Of a DNA stretch of 64,000 nucleotides, positions 58,684 through 64,000 are shown one piece after another (the stretch's first letter is position 1; each line of letters starts with the position of its first letter). Source of the stretch: JACCVL01 sp963704295 (GTDB lineage Bacteria; Actinomycetota; Actinomycetes; Propionibacteriales; Nocardioidaceae); NCBI GenBank assembly GCA_963704295.1, contig OY969884.1, forward strand, positions 1,240,001 through 1,304,000, in the 5' to 3' direction. The notes beneath the pieces are model-generated. The model was not told the origin of the DNA and ran no database searches. It saw only the letters and a list, made by a program, of their open reading frames with translations. The position numbers and the translations under genes are program-made.

Positions 58684-59883
58684 ATGGACGGGTCCGCGCA
58701 CCAGCGGTACCGGTCGCGGCTGGCCGTGCTGGCAGCCGGAGGGCACCTGAGCGCCGTGACCGAGGCGGCAGTGCAGCTCGGAGCCGCGGTCACCGAGCGG
58801 CCCCGCGTCCTGCGCGCCGGCCTGAGTGCCGACCCAGACCTGCTGGCGACGCTGGTGATCGCGGTCGGCCCGCGACCCCGGGATGCGGTGCACGTCTCCC
58901 TGTGGCCGGCTCGCCCCTCGACCGAGGCGCCGTACCTCGTGCAGCTGCCCGACCTCGGCTGGCTCGGGGCCTGGCCGGTCACCGCGGATCCAGTCGTGGC
59001 AACCGCCGACCGGCTGGACGGCGGGGGACCGGTCGCGCTGGTCCGCTACCACCCGAACAAGCGGGCCACGGTCCGGATCGGTCCGCGCCCGGGCTGCGCG
59101 GAGGAGTCGGTGCGGTACGCCAAGGTGTTCAGTGACGACCGCGGCCGAGCGCGACACCGGCTCGCCGAACAGCTCTACGCCGCCGCCGAGGACGGTCGGC
59201 TGCACTTCCGGGTGCCTCGACCCGCCCACTACGACGGCGAACGGTTCGCCATGTGGCAGCACGCCTTGCCCGGCGAGCCCGGCAACGCACTGCTCTCGGG
59301 CAGCTCTGGGCCGGAGCTGGCCCGGCGGCTGGGCGCGGCGCTGGGATCCTTGCCGCACAGCGGGCTATGCCCGCCGCGGCGACTGACGGAGGCGGATCTG
59401 TTCACCCGGGTGCAGCGGGGGGCGGCCGACCTGAGCCTCCTCGTACCCGCGCTCGTGCAGCGGGTCGACCAGCTGCTCGACCGGCTCCGCGCGGAACGAT
59501 CCTCGCCGGACCCCGCTCCGACCACGGTGGTGCACGGCTCGCCGGACCCGTCGCAGTGGCTGGTCGTCGAGCCCGAGGGCGACCTGCCCCCGGGTCTGCT
59601 CGACTTCGACCGGTGCGCGCTAGGCGACCCCGAGCACGACGTCGCCTGCTTCCTCGCCCACGTCGAGGCCATCAACCACCCGGGGCTCGACGCGGCGGGC
59701 GTGGAGTCCGCTTTCGCCACCGGATACCAGGACGCCTACGGCCCGCTCGACGCCGACCGGTTGGCTCGGTATCGCACCCTGCGACGGCTGGGCAGGGTGG
59801 TTCGATACGCGCGCTCCCTCCGACTCGACGGTGCCGACCGGGCCGCACGGGCGCTCGCGGCTGCCGAGCGCGGCGCCGGTTGA
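58684..59883 (+). CDS. APH-fold phosphotransferase-like protein, catalytic Asp replaced
   Basis: This 399-residue protein has the fold of the aminoglycoside/choline phosphotransferase family: VALVRYHPNKRATVRIG (nucleotide-binding strand with Lys), RYAKVFSDDRGRARHRLAEQL, and the catalytic region VVHGSPDPSQWLVV then LLDFDRCALGDPEHDVACFLAHVE. The family HGDxxxxN motif reads HGSPDPSQ, so the base Asp is lost while the metal-binding DFD/E-type segment is kept. It may bind rather than phosphorylate. ATG 58684. The next related gene starts 9 nt after its stop. Confidence 0.75.
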   Translation: MDGSAHQRYRSRLAVLAAGGHLSAVTEAAVQLGAAVTERPRVLRAGLSADPDLLATLVIAVGPRPRDAVHVSLWPARPSTEAPYLVQLPDLGWLGAWPVTADPVVATADRLDGGGPVALVRYHPNKRATVRIGPRPGCAEESVRYAKVFSDDRGRARHRLAEQLYAAAEDGRLHFRVPRPAHYDGERFAMWQHALPGEPGNALLSGSSGPELARRLGAALGSLPHSGLCPPRRLTEADLFTRVQRGAADLSLLVPALVQRVDQLLDRLRAERSSPDPAPTTVVHGSPDPSQWLVVEPEGDLPPGLLDFDRCALGDPEHDVACFLAHVEAINHPGLDAAGVESAFATGYQDAYGPLDADRLARYRTLRRLGRVVRYARSLRLDGADRAARALAAAERGAG

Positions 59884-59892
59884 GGCACGCAG

Positions 59893-61185
59893 ATGTGGGT
59901 GCCGGAGCTGGCTGACACCGCGTGGGTGACGACCGTGCTGCGCAGCCACCACCAACAGCTGGGGCTGCCCGCGCCGCCGACACGGGTCGAGGTCCTCGAC
60001 GTCCGGATCAGCAACCCGCACAAGCCGGCGTCCTCGCGCTGCCACGGCTGGGCGACGGTGCGGGTGTGGAGCGGCCACGGCGCCGACCGGGACGCCGCTG
60101 TCGTCCTGCTGCTCGCGGGGTGGACCGACTCGGTGCCCTCAGGAGCACGCGGCGGAAGACGGGTGCCCGGGCTGCCGCTGTTGGTCTGGCGCTTCCCCGC
60201 CGACCCGGACCTCCCCGCCCTGCGTGGGCTGGTCGACCCCGACACCGCGAGACAACAGGTTCCGTACGAGCGGGCCGGCCTCGACCCCGATGCGGCGTAC
60301 GACCTGCAGGTGGACTGCGTGCGCTGGCAGCCCGGCGCGAGCGCCACCCTCCGGGTCCGGCTCGATCACCGGGCCTCGTCGGCGGAGCTGTACGCGAAGG
60401 TCCTTGCCGACCGGCGGGCTCCCTCGATCGAAGACGCCCAACAACGGCTGTACGCGACCGCACCCGGTCCGCTGCGGGTCGCCGAGCCGCTCGGGGCCGA
60501 CGAGGCAGGCGCCGTGCTCTGGACCAGGGCGGTCGCGGGGCCACCCCTGCTCGACCGGCTGCGCACGGGCTCCCCGGCCCAGACCACGCAGGCGGCGACC
60601 TCGGTCGCAGCCGCCCTGGCGGCACTGCACTCGAGCGCGCTCCGACCCGGCCGGACCACGACCCACGCCGCCGTCGCGGCCGAGGCCGAGAAGAAGGCGG
60701 CCAAGGTGAGCCGGTCCCAGCCCGGGCTCAGCGCCGCCGCTGCCGCTGCCGCCAAAGCCGTGCACGCCTCAGACCTCGGTGTCGCCGTCGACCGCGGGCG
60801 GGCGCGGCCGCTGCACGGGGACTTCCACGTACAGCAGTTCCTCGACCCACCCAGTGGCCCGGTGCTGCTCGACCTGGACGAGATGGTGCACGGCGACCCT
60901 GAGATCGATCTGGCCGAGTTCGCCGTGGACCTGTGCCTGCAGGATCTTCCGGCGGACACGGTGCGTCGGGTCCTCGTGACGCTGTGCACCACTTACGCCG
61001 CGACCGGGCTGCTCCTGGATCCCGGGCTGATGCGGTCCTATGCCGCGGCGGAGTTCCTCAACCGCTGCTACCGGCACCTGCGCCGACCCGTGGCCGGCTG
61101 GCAGCAGGAGCTGGCCCGCGAGCTGAACCGGTTCCCGGCCGTTGCGGCGGTGGTGGACGCGGCCACCTCGACCGGTCCGACCTGA
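59893..61185 (+). CDS. APH-family phosphotransferase
   Basis: This 430-residue protein is a second APH-fold protein, with DCVRWQPGASATLRVRLDH and ELYAKVLADRRAP (Lys-containing ATP region), LHGDFHVQQFLDPPSGPVLLDLDEMVHGDPEIDLAEFAVDL as the catalytic and metal-binding loops (HGD with the catalytic Asp; the usual Asn is Gln) and a helical C-terminus. The first 100 residues are outside the family core. It might phosphorylate a sugar or aminoglycoside-like metabolite. ATG 59893. It sits between the paralogue and a glycosyltransferase, suggesting a joint pathway. Confidence 0.78.
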   Translation: MWVPELADTAWVTTVLRSHHQQLGLPAPPTRVEVLDVRISNPHKPASSRCHGWATVRVWSGHGADRDAAVVLLLAGWTDSVPSGARGGRRVPGLPLLVWRFPADPDLPALRGLVDPDTARQQVPYERAGLDPDAAYDLQVDCVRWQPGASATLRVRLDHRASSAELYAKVLADRRAPSIEDAQQRLYATAPGPLRVAEPLGADEAGAVLWTRAVAGPPLLDRLRTGSPAQTTQAATSVAAALAALHSSALRPGRTTTHAAVAAEAEKKAAKVSRSQPGLSAAAAAAAKAVHASDLGVAVDRGRARPLHGDFHVQQFLDPPSGPVLLDLDEMVHGDPEIDLAEFAVDLCLQDLPADTVRRVLVTLCTTYAATGLLLDPGLMRSYAAAEFLNRCYRHLRRPVAGWQQELARELNRFPAVAAVVDAATSTGPT

Positions 61186-61284
61186 CAGCGGCGCCGGTAC
61201 TACGACCTACGCGCAATGGTGGTCGGGAAGGTGAACGTTTGACAATGCAGAGGTGGATACCAGACGCGGAACGCCGGCGGTCGG

Positions 61285-62409
61285 GTGGCGGCCGGTGTGA
61301 GCAGGTACCTGTTCTTCTCCCACGACGGCTTCGGGCTCGGCCACGTGCGACGCAACACGTTGATCGCCCGCGCGGTCCTGGCCCGTGAGCCCGACGCCAG
61401 CGTCGTGCTCGTCACCGGCGTCGCCCGCCGGCTGGACTGGATCGGCGACGACCCACGGGTCGAGGTCGTGCGGGTGCCGCCGCTGCTGAAGGACTCCTCA
61501 GGCAGCTACCGCAGCACCGGTGTGCCGTTCGAACAGGCCCTCGGCACCCGCGCGAGCAGATTCCTCGAGCAGATCGTCGTGTCACCACCGGACGTCGTGG
61601 TCGTCGACCGGCACCCTTACGGCACCGCCGGCGAGCTGCTTCCCGGACTACACGTGGCGCACGACCGCGGCACCAAGCTCGTGCTCGGCCTGCGTGACGT
61701 CCTCGACGAGCCGGACGTCGTGGTCGAGGAGACCGCCGGCCACGGTTGGGAGGGTGTCGCCGAGCTGTACGACCGGACGCTCGTCTATGGCGCCGCGCAC
61801 GTGGTGGACCACGTCGCGGAGTACCGGCTGCCCGTCGAGCCGCACTACTGCGGCTGGGTGGTGCAGCCGGTGCCGGCCCGGTCGCCCGAGCGCTCGCTGC
61901 TCGCCATCGCCGCCGGCGGCGGCGGGGACGGCAACCCGGTCTTCACGTTGGGCCGCGACCTGGTCCGGCTGCGAGCCGACTGGCGGGGAGTGCTCGCCCC
62001 CGGCCCGTACGCCGACCGGCCCCCCGACCTGGACAAGCGCAACGGAGGCAGGCTCCTCGTCCTCGACCGTCCGTCGTCCTGCGGCGCGCTGTTCGCACGC
62101 GCCGCCGCCGTGCTCTGCATGGCGGGCTACAACTCGACCGTCGAGGCACTGGCCGCCGGACGCCGGCCGATCCTGGTCCCCCGGCGCAGCCCGCGAAGAG
62201 AGCAGGCAATCCGCGCCTCGCGGCTGGCCAGTCTCGGGCTCGCGGACGTCGTCGACGAAGGTGCCGCCGCCGGAGAGGTGGCCTGGCTGCTGGACCGGGA
62301 CCGCGACCTGGCGCCCGGCGAGCTGTCTCGCGCCGGCATCGCGCTGAACGGGGCCGACAACGCGGCCTCGCTGCTGGTCGAGCTGGCCCGGGAGCGGAGC
62401 CGGCGATGA
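61285..62409 (+). CDS. GT-B glycosyltransferase-like protein
   Basis: This 374-residue protein begins SRYLFFSHDGFGLGHVRRNTLIARAVL, the Gly-rich entry of MurG/UDP-glycosyltransferase-like GT-B enzymes, and has the C-terminal nucleotide-sugar region VLCMAGYNSTVEALAAGRRPILVPRRSPRREQAIRASRL, with the conserved Gly, Glu and Arg/Gln positions. Start GTG 61285 or GTG 61297 (VSRYLFF...), neither with a strong SD; a TTGACA at 61239 may belong to a promoter but no -10 is clear. The ABC exporter ATG overlaps its stop by 4 nt (ATGA). It probably modifies a small molecule or lipid exported by that transporter. Confidence 0.8.
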   Translation: MAAGVSRYLFFSHDGFGLGHVRRNTLIARAVLAREPDASVVLVTGVARRLDWIGDDPRVEVVRVPPLLKDSSGSYRSTGVPFEQALGTRASRFLEQIVVSPPDVVVVDRHPYGTAGELLPGLHVAHDRGTKLVLGLRDVLDEPDVVVEETAGHGWEGVAELYDRTLVYGAAHVVDHVAEYRLPVEPHYCGWVVQPVPARSPERSLLAIAAGGGGDGNPVFTLGRDLVRLRADWRGVLAPGPYADRPPDLDKRNGGRLLVLDRPSSCGALFARAAAVLCMAGYNSTVEALAAGRRPILVPRRSPRREQAIRASRLASLGLADVVDEGAAAGEVAWLLDRDRDLAPGELSRAGIALNGADNAASLLVELARERSRR

Positions 62410-64000
62410 GCCGACGGTCCGTTCCTGGCGCGTCGCCCGCACTCGGTGCGGACCCCGCCGGCCGGCGTGGCACCTGGCGCCTGCTGCGCCCCTTCCTGCT
62501 GCAGCACTGGCGCACGCTGGCCGGGGCGATGCTGCTCACGGTCACGATGACGGCCGCCAGCCTGGCCACGCCGTGGCCGTTGAAGCTCGCCATCGACCAC
62601 ATCACCGAGCGGGCCGGTTCGGGTTCGTTCACGCTGACGCGGGACGACTGGCTGATGCTCGTCGGCGTCGTGACGCTGGTGCTCGTCATCGCCGCCGTGG
62701 ACGCGGCTTCGTCGTACTACTCCGAGTACTGGCTCAACCGAGCCGGCGAGCGCATCGTGCACGCTCTCCGGGTGGCGACCTACGCCCAGCTGCAGCGACT
62801 GTCGCTCGCCTTCCACTCCCGCCGCCAGAAGGGCGACCTGGTCACCCGGGTGACCGGCGACGTCAACGCCGTCGGTTACCTGTTCGCCGAGACGTTGGGC
62901 ACGTTGGTCTCCGCTGTGCTGATGCTCGGCGGCATGTTCGTGGTGTGCGTCGTGCTCGACCCGCTGCTCGCCCTGGCGGTGTTCGTGCTCACGCCACCGC
63001 TCTACCTCGTCATCCGCTACTACCAGGGCGCGGTCAAGGAGGCCGCTCGGCGACAACGGATGAAGGAGGGCGAGATCGCCTCGCTGGCCACCGAGGCTCT
63101 GGCCGCGATGCCGGTCGTGAAGGCGTTCGGCACGGAGCGCTTCGAGCACGACCGGGTGCAGCGCAGCAGCGAGGAGCGGCTGCTGGTGGGGGTGGAGGCG
63201 GTCCGGCTGGAGGCGCGCTTCGGCGGCCTGGTGGACATGATCGGCGCACTGTCCACGGCCCTGATCCTGGGACTCGGCGTGGTCAGCGTCGCCGCCGGCC
63301 GGATCACCCCCGGCACCCTCGTCGTCTTCGCGGCCTACAGCGTCAAGCTCTACAAGCCATTGCGCGACGTCGCCCGCCAGTCCACCCGGCTCGCCCGGAC
63401 CATGGCCCGGCTCGAGCGGATCGGCGAGATCCTGCACTGCGACGAGGTGCTCGAGGAGCGCGGACACTACGCCGGCGAGGACGCCGGCGACGACGCCGGC
63501 AACGACGCCGGCGGCCGGCGAGAGACCTGGCCGGCCGTGACATCCGGCTCGAACGGGTCTCCTTCCGTTACGGCACCGACCGGTGGGCGCTTCGCGACGT
63601 CAACCTGTACGTGCCCGCCGGCCGGAGGGTGGCCGTCGTCGGGGCGTCCGGTGCGGGCAAGTCCACCGTCGGCGCCCTGGTGGCCCGCTTCTACGACCCG
63701 ACCTCCGGCCGGATCACCATCGACGGGCGGGACGCGCGGGACTGCTCTCTGCCGTGGCTGCGCGGGCAGGTCGGCGTGCTGTTGCAGGAGACCATCCTCT
63801 TCAGCGGGACCGTGGCCGAGAACATCGCGTACGGACGACCGCTGTCTTCGGCCCGAGTGGCGGAGGCCGCAGCACGGGCCAGCGCGGCGGAGTTCATCGC
63901 CGAGCTGCCGCAGGGTTACGACACCCCCCTCGGCCCGGGTGGGATGGGTCTGTCCGGAGGTCAGCGTCAACGCATCGGCATCGCCCGGGTGTTGCTGCGC
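62406..64000 (+). pseudogene. ABC exporter (TMD-NBD half-transporter) with frameshift, cut by the window end
   Basis: ATG 62406 opens a type IV ABC exporter membrane domain (about 345 residues; FHSRRQKGDLVTRVTGDVNAVGYLF, then RRQRMKEGEIASLATEALAAMPVVKAFG). Between 63465 and 63524, within GACGCCGGC repeats, the frame moves: the nucleotide-binding domain reads DLAGRDIRLERVSFRYGTDRW, Walker A VGASGAGKST, Q-loop GVLLQETILFSG and signature LSGGQRQRIGIARVLLR in another frame. An indel of one base restores continuity. This is either a real disruption or an error in the repeat. The 3' end lies outside the window. Confidence 0.8.
63470..63515. repeat. GACGCCGGC-type short repeats in the exporter linker
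   Basis: GACGCCGGC occurs three times (63479, 63491 and 63503 roughly, 12 bp apart), coding for Asp-Ala-Gly units in the membrane-domain frame. It coincides with the frameshift between the membrane and nucleotide-binding domains. Confidence 0.65.

Overview
The window is very GC-rich with strong GC bias at third codon positions. It has many GTG starts and many 4-base ATGA/GTGA stop-start overlaps. Gene order in the 7-17 kb block (dacB, metalloprotease, tilS, hpt, ftsH, folE-P-B-K, DUF3180) is the conserved actinobacterial arrangement. Everything therefore points to the chromosome of a free-living Actinomycetota; the genus cannot be fixed from the sequence. No rRNA, tRNA, CRISPR array, phage or classical IS was found.

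Layout. 1-1.5 kb: end of a membrane protein and an orphan NuoD-like protein. 1.5-5.3 kb: a glycine betaine/choline-type ABC importer, with binding protein and two permeases leftward and the CBS-containing ATPase divergent. 5.3-6.6 kb: an AbiEi/DUF559-type nuclease gene framed by 54-bp inverted repeats with palindromic cores. 6.6-16.6 kb: one long leftward block for folate synthesis, FtsH, Hpt, TilS, a zinc metalloprotease and DacB, with ppa divergent. 17.3-30 kb: cell-wall NlpC/P60 hydrolase, phosphoglucomutase, acyl-CoA oxidase, a nei/PrmC-like/NDH-2 operon, a secreted M28 peptidase, SDR and zinc alcohol dehydrogenase, SRPBCC and a phytoene-desaturase-like FAD enzyme.

31.8-41.5 kb is a stress/dormancy island. 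It has a DevS/DevR(DosS/DosR)-like two-component pair, universal stress proteins (USPs), a PNPOx-like flavin reductase family protein, a LuxR protein with a degenerate receiver, and a large BTAD/SARP-type regulator. Sequences of the form GGGACC-N4-ACCC, resembling DosR boxes, lie in front of the USP genes; a related site sits between two further USPs at 57.7 kb. This suggests a hypoxia/redox regulon.

41.7-58.6 kb encodes mostly secreted or membrane proteins: a 1639-residue haem peroxidase with RTX-like repeats, a signal peptidase, a multicopper oxidase, a subtilisin with a WxGxx pentapeptide tail, a GGDEF-EAL protein, a PhyH dioxygenase, a propeller lipoprotein and two more USPs. Three neighbouring genes at 46.8-48.6 kb each carry a single-base frameshift, so this stretch is either decaying or has base-call errors. 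58.7-64 kb holds a compact set of two APH-fold kinases, a glycosyltransferase and an ABC exporter (frameshifted, cut by the window end) of unknown role.

All calls come from reading the sequence and remembered family knowledge; no search was run. Start codons were chosen from Shine-Dalgarno (SD) matches, neighbour overlaps and family N-termini.
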